Origin: Papaver somniferum
Lineage: Eukaryota; Streptophyta; Magnoliopsida; Ranunculales; Papaveraceae
Reading direction: 5' to 3'
NCBI RefSeq assembly: GCF_003573695.1
Contig: NC_039360.1
Location: 121,296,336 to 121,360,335 of the forward strand
Length of the DNA: 64,000 nt
A program made the position numbers and the translations under genes. Position 1 is the stretch's first letter; every line of letters begins with the position of its first letter. Below, piece after piece: positions 21,807-32,163 of this stretch. Below the pieces are notes generated by a model. That model was not told the DNA's origin. It did not search any database and saw only the letters and a program-made list of their open reading frames with translations.

Positions 21807-23306
21807 TGATAGACGCATATATGTGTCTGTTCTCAATTCTCTATTGTTAGTACTTGTTTTCGTCCTTATTATAGTATTTTGCGTGTTTGTAGGTATTTTT
21901 TGGAAATAAATAATTTTGGAAAAATCGGCTCGAAAAATTATGCGGAGCATCCCCGGTGGAAATTTGTTATTCGGACTCTCATTTTGGTTAAGGGGCAACC
22001 CAATTACTAAGGGGACCTCAGTTGGGCATTTGCTACTTTCACTCCACAGACGGTTAGGGGGACACCCTTCTTCACGATTTGAAAATTCAAAATGGCGGGA
22101 AAGTTCATGCAGTTCACGGAAGAAATTTTGGTTCGATCTTGTGTGGGCTTTGAGCGAGATTCAATCACTGGATTTTGTTTTGATTGACCTGCTTGGGCTA
22201 AACAGGGATTGTATGGTTAATGGATTCGATCCAGTTGGGCTAGAACATCGAGTCTTGGTTAAACAGGGAAGAGAGATTATCACGGGATATTGGATGATAC
22301 GTAACTGCATGGGAGAATATTTTCTTCTTTATTCAACAAGATTCGACCAATCAAGCCAGGATAAACAAGGAAATCCAGCTCAGAACAAACGTGTGAGAAG
22401 AGAACGGGAAAGTAGCTAACAGAAGACGCGTGAAAGGTGAACAGGGAAAGAAAATATTCCCGTGAAAATAAAAATCATTAAGGGAGAATTATTTGCGTTT
22501 AACTCGGATTATCTCGGTGCTTTTGAGTATAAATATGTCTATGGGGTTGAATAGAATGGTTGTCGAGAGTTGGGAGGAGAGAAGGAACGCTGCAGAATCG
22601 AGAAACATGATTTCTCTCTGCTGCTGCTGCTGCTGCCATTGATGAAGATGAAGAACACGAAGAACAGACAGCCAAAGACCGTCGTTCTTCAACAATGTCT
22701 AAGACGCACGTCCGCGGGTCGTAGTTCGTCGTACAACAGCAGTTATCATTTATCGTTCTTCTTGTAACAGCTGAACAACGCCTTTGCAACAGTTATTTCT
22801 GTTGCGATTTTTCTGTTCAATTGTTTTACACCTTTTCATCATTTGTAAACCACTTTTTGAGCAATAAATAATTATTTTGAGAGCATTTTTACTATGATGA
22901 GTTAAACCCCAACACTGGGACGACGGAGGAGGTCGAGCTTCATACCTGGGTAATTTATTAATTCTTTTTTAATACTTTTGCATTAAAAATTAATTGAAAT
23001 ATGATTTGATTAAATTGGGTGTTATTTGATTAGATGGGTCATGCTTAGCTTAGGTGATTTGATGTTCCATGCTTAACACTTACAACCAATGTTTTGAGAA
23101 TCTACTTTGGCAAAATAAGAGTCCATATATGTTTTGAGCGATTATTGTTGAGAATAAATCATTGAACCCTATGTTATGAAGATTGGCCGAATCATTAGTC
23201 CCATTACCTCTCTACCAATTTGTCAGTATTTTTGTATATATTTGTATTTTTAAATCTTTACAAGTCCGAGCAACGAACTTTTACTACCACTTTCAAAACT
23301 ACAACA
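21807..23306 (+). repeat. TE3 3' LTR
   Basis: 1500 bp, collinear with the 5' LTR except for a few short indels near its start and about 18 substitutions. The TATAAATA box is at 22528-22535. Confidence 0.93.
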
Positions 23307-23311
23307 AAGTC

Positions 23312-23905
23312 TATATGGACAAACTTTTTCACAATCACTAGAATAGATCGACATATAAGATCACGTACATGAATTATAAACAAGTTTACTTGGACGATCT
23401 CAAAAAATCAATATCCAAGAATCAACCTAGTATCTACCCGATCTTTATACGAACCAAATTCCAATAAGAATAAGTCTTGCAATCTATATTTAAATATATG
23501 ACGTATTCGCAAGAATTAATCTTGTATGCTTTGTACAATTTAAGCTTGAAAACCTTTTAGGTTGTTTAACGTACTAATTGTGATAAAACAATTATGAAGA
23601 TAAAAAAAATATAACTCGTAAAAGAAAAATAAAATAAGAAACCATAAATTTTGTTAATGAGGAAAACTGAAATATGTATAAAAACTCTGAGACCAATTTC
23701 ATTTTGAACAACACTGTATTAAGTCGATAACAGGCTTAGGAGTTCTTCAACCTAAGTAGATATTTTTAACTATCGTGCCTCTAACAGATAACATTTTGAT
23801 TTCCTTCAGAAAATATTCAATCAAGGTAACAGAAATTTGTATGCTTATGAGGGATCTTCAAGGTAAATAAGAAATCAAGAAAACCTCAACAATCATGATA
23901 GCTTA
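23312..23905 (-). repeat. Middle piece of the old Sirevirus-like LTR
   Basis: Lies between TE3 and the younger Sirevirus. It contains a diverged match to the LTR segment around 32480-32540 (TTTTGTTAATGAGGAAAAC, then a weakened TCTGAGACC). No gene is present. Confidence 0.65.
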
Positions 23906-25436
23906 TGAAAAGACGAGGGTACCCAAATACACCACAATCTTTAAAATATCCATCTATAAGTCCTCTTACCGAAAGTGATGTCTATGGACAAAGTCGAGAC
24001 AATACGACAAATCGGTATTCACACTTTGTGTGATCGTCTATGGATACGAGATCGAGACAATACAACAATCAAAGTGTGATTACTTGATAATAGGTTCGGA
24101 CTTAACCAACTCTATAGGATCACTATCAAGTAATACGAAGTAAATGTTTGTGTAGTTTACTTTAAATTATAATAACAACAATTATAATTGCGAAAAATAA
24201 AAGTAAATGACACATCAAGATTTTGTTAACGAAGAAACCGTAAATGCAAAAAAACCTCGGGACCTAGTCCAGAATTGAATACTCTCAGAATTAAGCCGTT
24301 ATACAAAATCTAAACCAACTTCGTATAGTTGAGACCAAGCAACTAAACTTAGTTCACTTAGTTTCTTCAGTATCCCTGCGCTTCCGACATTCAACAAGTG
24401 CACGCACTGGAACAATTACTTTGGATCGTATTCCAAATAGTAAAGGTACAACAAATATATTTGGTAACAACTCTCTTGATTCTTTCAGATGAAGATATCT
24501 CAAGTCATATGAAAAGGCTAGCTCTTCCGTTTAACCAATAAACTCCTTTTCCTAGTTAGATAAATCTATCCAAAAAATACCGAAGTAGCAGAGTTTAGAT
24601 TTGCAATCAATCAATATGGATTCAAACAAAAAACTATAAGGTGATGTTGATCTCACACAACTAATCAATCGAATAAATACGATTCTAGTTGGATCCTAGA
24701 CGATCAAGGTTTGTGCACACCCAAAGATATAGAAACCAAATCGGAAATCTTTTTTGTCTTCAAATCTTCTTTAATCTTCAATAAACACCTGCACAACACC
24801 ACTTGAATCTCTTGTGATCAATCACGCACAAAACAGAGTCTGTTAACAATTGATTATCACAAGACGTCTTTAGATCTACAAACAGTTCTAAAGATCCCGT
24901 CGACACTTCGATCTAGTTTGAGTGAATCTTATATCAGAAGAGAAGATTCTCAAGAATAAACAAACTAGGTGCAATCAAAGTTCAAAAACCGTTAGTCAAT
25001 CAAATCAATCGAAAACTAAAATAAACTGCAATTATCTACTTTCCCACCAACGGTACTCGTAGAGCTTCTTGATCCCACGTAAGTCTTTAAACGAGCGGTC
25101 GTAAGAGATTTCACCTAATTAAGGTACTTTCCTCTCCGGATAGACGGCTCCACCAGAAACAACAAAAAGATGAAGTTTGCCTGGCTCTTAGGATAGTTTG
25201 CTAGAAATGCAAACTTAGGTATTTATAGACCAAGGATGTTTGGACACCAAGGAATTTCGAAAACCGAATATTCTCAAGATATGCAATAAATGCTCAAAAT
25301 CGGTTTTCATAATTCCTGGAAATGCTTTGTAATACCCCGATATTCGGCAGTGGTGGGCCAAATGGAATATAAGTAATGGTTCGTTCTTTCCTGACACCGA
25401 GGTCTTTTCAGCACAATTGGCTCCAGAGTTGGAAAA

Positions 25437-25505
25437 AACTCTGCAGTTAAGCGTGCTCGGCGGGAGTAATCCAGGGATGGGTGACCATCCGGGAAGTTTC
25501 TGCTG
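25437..25505 (+). promoter_or_regulatory. 5S rRNA-derived pol III promoter region, 5' LTR of Cassandra
   Basis: AGTTAAGCGTGCTCGG resembles the 5S A-box region and GGATGGGTGACC (25475-25486) the C box, followed by CATCCGGGAAGT. The upstream third of 5S rRNA is not recognisable, so this is not an rRNA gene. In Cassandra elements such sequences are known to direct pol III transcription. Confidence 0.8.
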
Positions 25506-25520
25506 GATTACCGCAGCGAT

Positions 25521-25794
25521 GCCCGTTGAAAACCCCACACTGCCGGATAACCGCAGTGGCTAAGTGGGGACAGTATCGGTGGAGGGACGGGTCATTACAA
25601 ATGGTATCAGAGTCGACGAAGGGTCACCTGTCGAGGGTGGAAAGGTACGCTGGACATGCCCATTGAAAAATCCACACTGCCGGATAACCGCACTGGCTAA
25701 GTGGGGACAGTATCGGTGGAGGGATGGGTCATTACAAATGGTATCAGAGCCGACGACGGGTCACCTGTCGAGGGTGGGAAGGTACGCTGGACAG
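25521..25794 (+). repeat. 137-bp tandem duplication across LTR end and PBS in Cassandra
   Basis: Units 25521-25657 and 25658-25794 both contain CACTGCCGGATAACCGCA, GGGTCATTACA, TGGTATCAGAG and GGGTCACCTGTCGAGGGTGG. The result is a second LTR 3' end and a second PBS (25739-25750) inside the element. Confidence 0.9.
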
Positions 25795-26010
25795 GAGTTG
25801 GTCCAGGTACTTGTCTCATGAGGGGTAGGGAACGTCGGAGATCTGGGCTTGAATATATTCTGGAGCCGAGGACGGCTCCAATTCAAGGTGGTGGTATTGT
25901 AATACCCGGATATTCGGCAGTGGTGGTGCGAATAGAATATAAGTAATGGTTCGTCCTTTCCTGACACCGAGGCCTTTTCAACACAATTGGCTCCAGAGTT
26001 GGCAAAAAAC

Positions 26011-26080
26011 TCTGCAGTTAAGCGTGCTCGGACGGGAGTAATCCAGGGATGGGTGACCATCCGGGAAGTTTCTGCTGGAT
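26011..26080 (+). promoter_or_regulatory. 5S rRNA-derived region, 3' LTR of Cassandra
   Basis: Same elements as in the 5' LTR, with GGATGGGTGACC at 26047-26058 and an extra G in TGCTCGGACGGGAGT. Confidence 0.8.
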
Positions 26081-27523
26081 TACCGCAGCGATGCCCGTTG
26101 AAAACCCCACACTGCCGGATAACCGCAGTGGCTAAGTGGGGACAGTATCGGTGGAGGGACGGGTCATTACATGCTTTGTCCAAGATTTCTGAAATCTCTC
26201 AATAGGAAATCTCCAATTAGTAAATGCACATTACCAATTTTTATTTTATAGACATATGCATCTAATTGCTGGTAATTAAAGCATATAAAACTAACAACCT
26301 TAATTAAAAGATTCTTAATTTATTTCGGACCGGGATCTCCTTGAGTTATTAAGGAATATCTTTGAACAATAAAAGATAAGAGTTATTGATCATGTCCAAA
26401 GTATGTTGACATCTTTTCTTTCTAAATCCTCTTTCATATTTACAATCTTGGAATCGATTATACCACACTTTCAAACAAGTTTAGAATTGGTTCATCTGTA
26501 TTCCAAGACAACTATGTGATTGATCAAATATCAATTCACTAATCATGGGTTTACGATTTTACCAAACATAAGGATCGGTTCTACCTCAATATGGTTACTG
26601 GGACCGTTTATATCAGTTTCCAGGATTGGTTACGTCAATTACCAGGACCGGCTACCATATACTCATGGTATTACTTGTGATCGGTTACACCAATTACCAG
26701 GACCGGTTACACCAATTACAATGATCGATTACACAACTCTTTTGTGATCGGTCACACCAATTACTAGGATCGGTCACACTAATTACAAATATCGATCATA
26801 CCATCTCAGGTGATTACTTGAGATCGGTTACACTAATAAAAGTCATACCAAATCATAAGTCAGGCACTGTGATTAGTTATACCAAGATACATAACAAGTC
26901 ATGACCGGTTATACTAACTCACACATATTGGTAATCCAAAGATATGCAATGAATAACAATACCAATAAGCCTAGTTATTTCCCTTTCGATTCATAAAACA
27001 AGTTCATAAATGTACTTCCTTTAAACAAATGTAAACATTGTTTCCTATGATGAAATCTTCACCTTTACCCATACACATAATCACAATAGCATTCATACGA
27101 TTATGTCGATGTCATATATACGAAGTTCAAAAGATAAGCTTTATACTTTATCCTAATTCCTTAACACTATGATCATGTGATCATGTCTCACTACTAGAGT
27201 GTAATCATTCACAGCTTCGCAGTTATGTTTTCAATATAGCACGACTTGGAAGATACGTTAGGAATGAAATAGTTCAAGTCAAATATTACTAACCTCAATA
27301 GGAAGGATGATGTCATCATTGTAGCTCGTTATTTCTTCACATTCTTAGGGCCTTCAAGTAATACTTGTATGTCTCATAATCTTAGACTTTCTAGTCTAAC
27401 CTATACGAAGTTGTCTCTAGTACATAATCAAGCGACTCTTAGATGAGTTTTGATTCACTAAAATATGACAATCAAACTTGACATACCAACGCTTGGTGGG
27501 TTCAACCGAGCTATGCTCTAACA

Positions 27524-28900
27524 ATCTCCCCCTTTGTCAATTTTAGTGACAAAATTCTTAATACATATGGATAAACAAATTACAAGAATTCATTACACAT
27601 AAGCTTGATTCCAAGTTTCAACAACACAATAACCTGCATATATTCAATCCATAAATGCCGATGTTGACATTTAAATAACAAAGCTAATACTCCCCCTAAA
27701 GGAAATATAGGTAGATTTTCAATCCAAACATCTTTGTTATTCTCATTTTATAGTCAAGATAACTACAATAGCAAAATGATATGTTGCTCCCCCTTAATCA
27801 GTGCTTTACTCTTTCGTTAAATATAATGTTTAAGCACAATTGTCCTTTCCTTAGTGATTACAGTCACTTGTTTACTCCATATATTTCTCCTCCTTTTTGT
27901 CACAAAATTACAAAGGTTCGAGCAAATAAAGGTCAAACCGAAAGGATCTTATAAATCTAAAAGACTTGTACAACCTATCAGAGTTAAGCACGAAGGTTTC
28001 ACATACCATTTTAGATAACCAATATCAAACCGAAACTACAAGTAATTTGGTTTTAATATGTTATCAAGGAAACAATTTCCCGAATCAATTTTCCCTAATA
28101 GTTTAGCAAATTGACTAAGAAACTTAGTTCCCTTGCTAAACCGATTGTACACATACAATCGCTTATTTCGATAAGACCAAAATAAAGATCATAATTAACT
28201 TTATTTTTCTCATCAGGTTCTAATTATTCAGACAATAACTTAGACCTTTCACTAGACAATACAAGTAATAGGTTAATTAACTAGTATTTATTGTCAAGAC
28301 ATTCAATTAGACTTGAATAACCGAATCCTTCGATTTGATAAGTCTAACTAAGATCAAAATTAACTTAGTTTCTCTTATCCGGAATCGAATTTGACTAAAC
28401 AAATGATCCCGTATTTTGTTAAGCCATAAAAAATACATAAAAACCAAGTAAATTGACTTGCACAATTATTTCTCTTAACCGGAAGCAATTGAAACAAACA
28501 TAGACATTATAGCACCGCAATTGCACCAAAATTTCGTTAAGCCAAAAACACTTGATACCAAACAATAAATACGATATCAAACAATAGTTTTTATTAACCG
28601 GAAACAATTGAATCACACACACACACACATCCATACACACATAATGGAATAAACATCAATTGTACCGAAATTTTTTTGAGCAAAAGCAAAATATATGCAA
28701 TAAAATCAGGTTTTTGTTAAACAGGAAAACGATTAACTAACAAATTCGTTACCTCAGATTCCGCATCCTCTTCTCCCCAGAAAGATATATCATTAAGCGC
28801 AAGTTAAAGTTAGAACTCTCCCCCATTATGTTGTCATCCTCTCGCAAGAACAAAAGAACAACAACAAACGCAATCTTTACCAGAGAAAGGTTGAATCGGT
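27524..28900 (-). promoter_or_regulatory. Multiplied polypurine tracts and word array of the Sirevirus
   Basis: On the minus strand the tract ACAAAGGGGGAGAT abuts the 3' LTR. Further GGGGGAG-type tracts lie near 27690, 27784 and 28817, with GGAGGAG near 27886. Sireviruses are known for such multiplication. The word TTAACCGGAAACAATTGAA and relatives recur at 28310-28740, and a (CA)8 run lies at 28614-28629. No coding sequence is seen. Confidence 0.75.
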
Positions 28901-30383
28901 TTTAACTAATGCGTGCCAATAGCAAAAGTTCAAAACCCGAAACATATATGTTTATTCTAAACACAACTCATGTAAACACAAATTGATTCAACACATTGTG
29001 ACTTTTTACATATGAGTTTCACCCGTAACACCTTATGATCCTTTGATAAAGCCTACCAACATGGGCTAGAACTTGATCCCGCTAAATCAAAAAGCCACAC
29101 AAACCATAAGGGTTTCACATCATATGAAATCGAATATTAAGGTTAATGAAAACAGAGAACAAAGATCCCATAAACCCAAAGTACTCATATGTATACCAAA
29201 TATTTAGTTTATAGAACATAAACAAACACTAGTATATGTGACTTACATATGAGCTACAACATCACAACTTTCTTATGATTTTGATATACCAATCACGAAG
29301 ATATGATTCAAAGATCGTCTATACTCAAAAGTCACTAACCATAAGGAAGTGAGCCAATATATGAGATTGAAACACAATAGTTTATCTCATAAACTCAAAT
29401 GCAATACACCATAAATATTCATCAGAAAGTCAAGTATTGTAATTACCTCAATCTTGTAGGAAATTGAATTACGAAACCAACGCAAAAAGAATGAGGTCAT
29501 TCCGAGTTCGGACGAAAAAGTTATGGGAAAATCAGTTTTACACTCCTTCGTGTGGACCAATCACTAGGACCGGTTACAGTAATCACCATGGTTTTGAAAA
29601 TCGCACGATTTAAATCGTGTAGTAGAGTCGTTTCACCTATAAATCGTATAGTCAACTACGTTAGACTACGATTCTTGACTGAATTCTAAAGTCAAATATG
29701 GGTTTTCAAAAAAGGGAATGGGAAGGTTCGAACTCATGACCTCCTGTGTCAAGAGAGAGTCCTTTAACCAGTGTTCCGCTTTGTTCTTTTTTATATTTAA
29801 CGAACTTAATTAACATATATTGGATCATAGACCAAAATTCTATGAAAAAATATGAACATAATTAAATACTCCTTATAATTCAATATTATTTACAAGAAAA
29901 TATGCGATTTAATAATCAACCGTGAATCTTCGATTTAAGCTTTAACATGCGATTCGATTCACAAAATAAAAAAACGATTCACATTGCGATTTACGATTTT
30001 ACAACCTTGGAAATCACTAGAACTGGTTACACTAGTCACTAGGACCGGTTACAGTAGTTACTTGTGATGGATCACAACACTAAACTGTTTTTGACATAAC
30101 TTTTTCATACAATGTCTGAAGTTAGTGATTTTTGGCTTGTTTTAACCGTAAAAACAATAACTACACATAAATGACATTTAGATATCAACACCATGAACTC
30201 AAAGTTAGCATTTCTATCAAAATATCAAATATAGATAGAGAAGGTATGAGTATAGAAGAGAAAAATATCCCTAAAGATGTCAATTAGTCATATAATAACC
30301 AAGAGATCATGTGCTCAGTTTCATGTGCTTCCTCACCCTTCATAAGATTGAGCACAAAGGTGAGCATGCACATTCCAACACAA
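28901..30383. other. Sirevirus interior lacking pol, with MITE
   Basis: No pol motif or long open frame is found. The stretch holds copies of the GGACCGGTTACAG word at 29555-29580 and 30020-30060, two CATAACTTTTTC boxes (minus at 29478-29527, plus near 30094) and the MITE at 29587-30011. Confidence 0.6.
29587..30011. mobile_element. MITE inserted in the Sirevirus interior
   Basis: 425 bp flanked by AATCAC on both sides (29581-29586, 30012-30017). Imperfect terminal inverted repeats: CATGGTTTTGAAAATCGC at the left, CCAAGGTTGTAAAATCGTAA at the right read on the other strand. Non-coding. At 29725-29760 there is GGTTCGAACTCATGACC, a pol III B-box-like motif, with TGGTTAAAGGA in the opposite sense. 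The superfamily may be hAT, but this is uncertain. Confidence 0.65.
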
Positions 30384-32080
30384 CTAGGTTGTTTTTATTT
30401 GAGCCTTGTCTTCTTTGTCATAAGGGACTAAGACAGAATCACTCTTGACCTCTTGCTTGGTTTGATTTCTCTTGTTCCATCTCTTGTTTTTCTTCTTTGA
30501 CTTGTGATGAAGAGTGTCATTATCACAACGTTCACTAGTACAAGAGATTTCAGACATGATGTCTCTCATTAGTCTTTCAAGAAAACTCTTGTAATTATTG
30601 TCACCAACAATTAACAGCTGAGAGTCATTCTTGTGACTAACTTTTGGTCCCTTCTTGGACATGGAGGACTTCGGGACCCATTTAAAGTTGGGTTTCTCAT
30701 GAGAAACTTTCTCCTTCATACCAATAGGACGATTGTACTTTTGAATACTTTGCGAAATAACTTTTCTCCAACTTGGAACATCAGATCTTGTCTTTTCATT
30801 TACAAAGTCATCTCTCTTACTATAGTTGGATCCTTTATGAGATGACCTTGTCGAGTGATATGCAAAATTTGAACTATCATTATAATAATTCTTTTGCCTA
30901 AACTTAGGACAATAATGGTTTGATTTCTTTCGGGGAGCAAACTTAGTCAATTCATTTGATACAAAAGAAAGTGCATCTTGCATCTGACAAACTTTGCATC
31001 CCCACTGCAAGTGCCCTTTATTACCACAATAATAACAATGATTAGTAACATAAAGATCATGAGTCTTAATGTTACCTTTTTGTGGATCCACTTGCATTGG
31101 CGCTCGACGAGTTTTCTTCTTCTTCTTATCTTTGTTCAACGTTGTTGCTTTCTTGACATTAGCAGAAGTGCTCTCTTTGATTGTTGCATTCGAAGAGTCT
31201 GGTTGAACATGATTCTTAGGCATGACTGGCTTTACTTATTTACAAGAAATAGTATCATTTTTGACATCAGTGGAAGTCTCTGGTTGAGAAGAATTTGTAG
31301 CTTTAACAAATTTTACCTCATTTTTATCGTTGGAAGCACTTGATTCCTTATATCCCAATCCACGGGTATCACCATGATATCTCCCTGCTTCTAACAATGA
31401 GGATAAATTGTTTGTGCTATCATTGGACTTTTTCAAGTACAAATTTTCTTCTTCCAACGTTTTGATTTTATCAAGAGCACCAGTTAGATCAGCCTCAAAG
31501 CGTTTTTCTCGTGAGAGATATTCACCTTCTTTCTCTTCAAAACTCTTTTGTTGAGAATTAACCCTTGCTTCAGATTCAGCAAGTTTATTTTCTGACAAAA
31601 AGAGATCTCTTCGAAGATTTTCACATTCTAATTTCTTAGAATATAGCTCGTATGTACGATCTTTAAGAAGAGAGTCACAGAGACGATAACCAATATAATA
31701 TCCTTGGAAAAACTTCTTCAGTTTCTTTTTCTCACGACAAAGAGAAGTCATAAAACCAACAAAATCTGAAGTTCTCAGTTTTTTATTTTTCAAAGGATAC
31801 AATAGTTTAGAGTATTCTGAGACATCCTCTTCTACATCATGTTCAAAATAGGAGTCTCATCATCAGAAATTTCGTCCAACCTTTCTTGTAGACAAATTTT
31901 CCAGTCGTCATCAGTTTCTACATCATTAACAGGATTAACTTGTCTAGTAGACTCTCTTGAGATGATTTCATGACGATCTTCAGATATTGAATCGTAGATG
32001 CCATCATCAAGTGTTAATTCAAAACTCTTGATGTCTTGCTTTATGTTAACTGAATCATTCTCATGTTCTACAAAAACCAT
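30384..32080 (-). pseudogene. Sirevirus-like gag, broken
   Basis: Three blocks read in order on the minus strand: 32080-31832 (acidic, ends DEISDDETPILNMM), 31802-31236 (coiled coil, residues about 20-125, then GLGYKESSASNDKNEVKFV) and 31223-30384 (CCHC knuckle CYYCGNKGHLQWGC followed by a basic tail). The second and third blocks share a frame and are separated by a single stop; the first is in another frame. The GLGY...FV motif and the knuckle match the C-terminal half of Sirevirus Gag as known to me. The tail ends at 30384 with no pol fusion. The protein would coat element RNA if made. Confidence 0.75.
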
Positions 32081-32149
32081 TTCTTAGATTCCAGTCTTAT
32101 AGGTTGGATCGCACCAAACACAGATTGTTAGATCTTTTCGTGTTTGCCT

Positions 32150-32161
32150 GCTCTGATACCA
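32150..32161 (-). other. Sirevirus primer binding site (initiator tRNA-Met)
   Basis: The minus strand reads TGGTATCAGAGC, two bases after the LTR end. This is the standard copia PBS. Confidence 0.95.
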
Positions 32162-32163
32162 AT

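Larger units (their letters stand above)
16245..23306 (+). mobile_element. Complete non-autonomous Athila-like LTR retrotransposon (TE3)
   Basis: LTRs of about 1.5 kb (16245-17752 and 21807-23306) start TGATAGACGC and end CTACAACA. Target duplication AAGTC is at 16240-16244 and 23307-23311. PBS TGGCGCCGCTAGCGG follows the 5' LTR, and the tract GTTTGGGGGTATT precedes the 3' LTR. The 4.05 kb interior encodes one gag-like protein and no polymerase, protease or integrase. I count roughly 18 substitutions between the LTRs (about 1%), so it is older than TE1 but still recent. It is inserted in the LTR of the old Sirevirus-like copy. Confidence 0.95.
25328..26171 (+). mobile_element. Cassandra TRIM retrotransposon with 5S rRNA-like LTRs
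   Basis: An 844-bp element with 5-bp target duplication TGCTT (25323-25327 and 26172-26176). LTRs 25328-25599 (272 bp) and 25898-26171 (274 bp) start TGTAATACCC and end TCATTACA. Both LTRs carry 5S rRNA-like sequence (TTAAGCGTGCTCGG, then GGATGGGTGACC). The PBS TGGTATCAGAG is at 25602-25612. There is no coding capacity, as expected of a terminal-repeat retrotransposon in miniature. The empty site is preserved in the partner Sirevirus LTR near 33570-33585 (GGAAATGCTTTGTCC), proving the insertion. Confidence 0.95.
23906..27523 (-). repeat. Sirevirus 3' LTR (left), carrying Cassandra
   Basis: 3618 bp, or about 2.77 kb without the Cassandra insertion and its duplication, matching the 2778-bp partner. 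TATAAATA on the minus strand is at 25220-25227. The word GGACCGGTTACACCAATTAC recurs about a dozen times at 26570-26900. Confidence 0.92.

Noticed and set aside
25430..25510. 5S rRNA gene
   Set aside because: Only the A- to C-box portion resembles 5S, and it sits in both LTRs of a Cassandra element with target duplication.
25481..26205. Small open frames in Cassandra
   Set aside because: TRIM elements are non-coding; frames are repeated because the LTR and internal segments are repeated.
26570..26900. CRISPR-like array of GGACCGGTTACAC repeats
   Set aside because: Plant nuclear LTR sequence; repeats are degenerate and irregularly spaced, with no unique spacers of fixed length.
30633..31343. 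Plus-strand frames over the Sirevirus gag
   Set aside because: Antisense shadows of gag with the CCHC knuckle on the minus strand.
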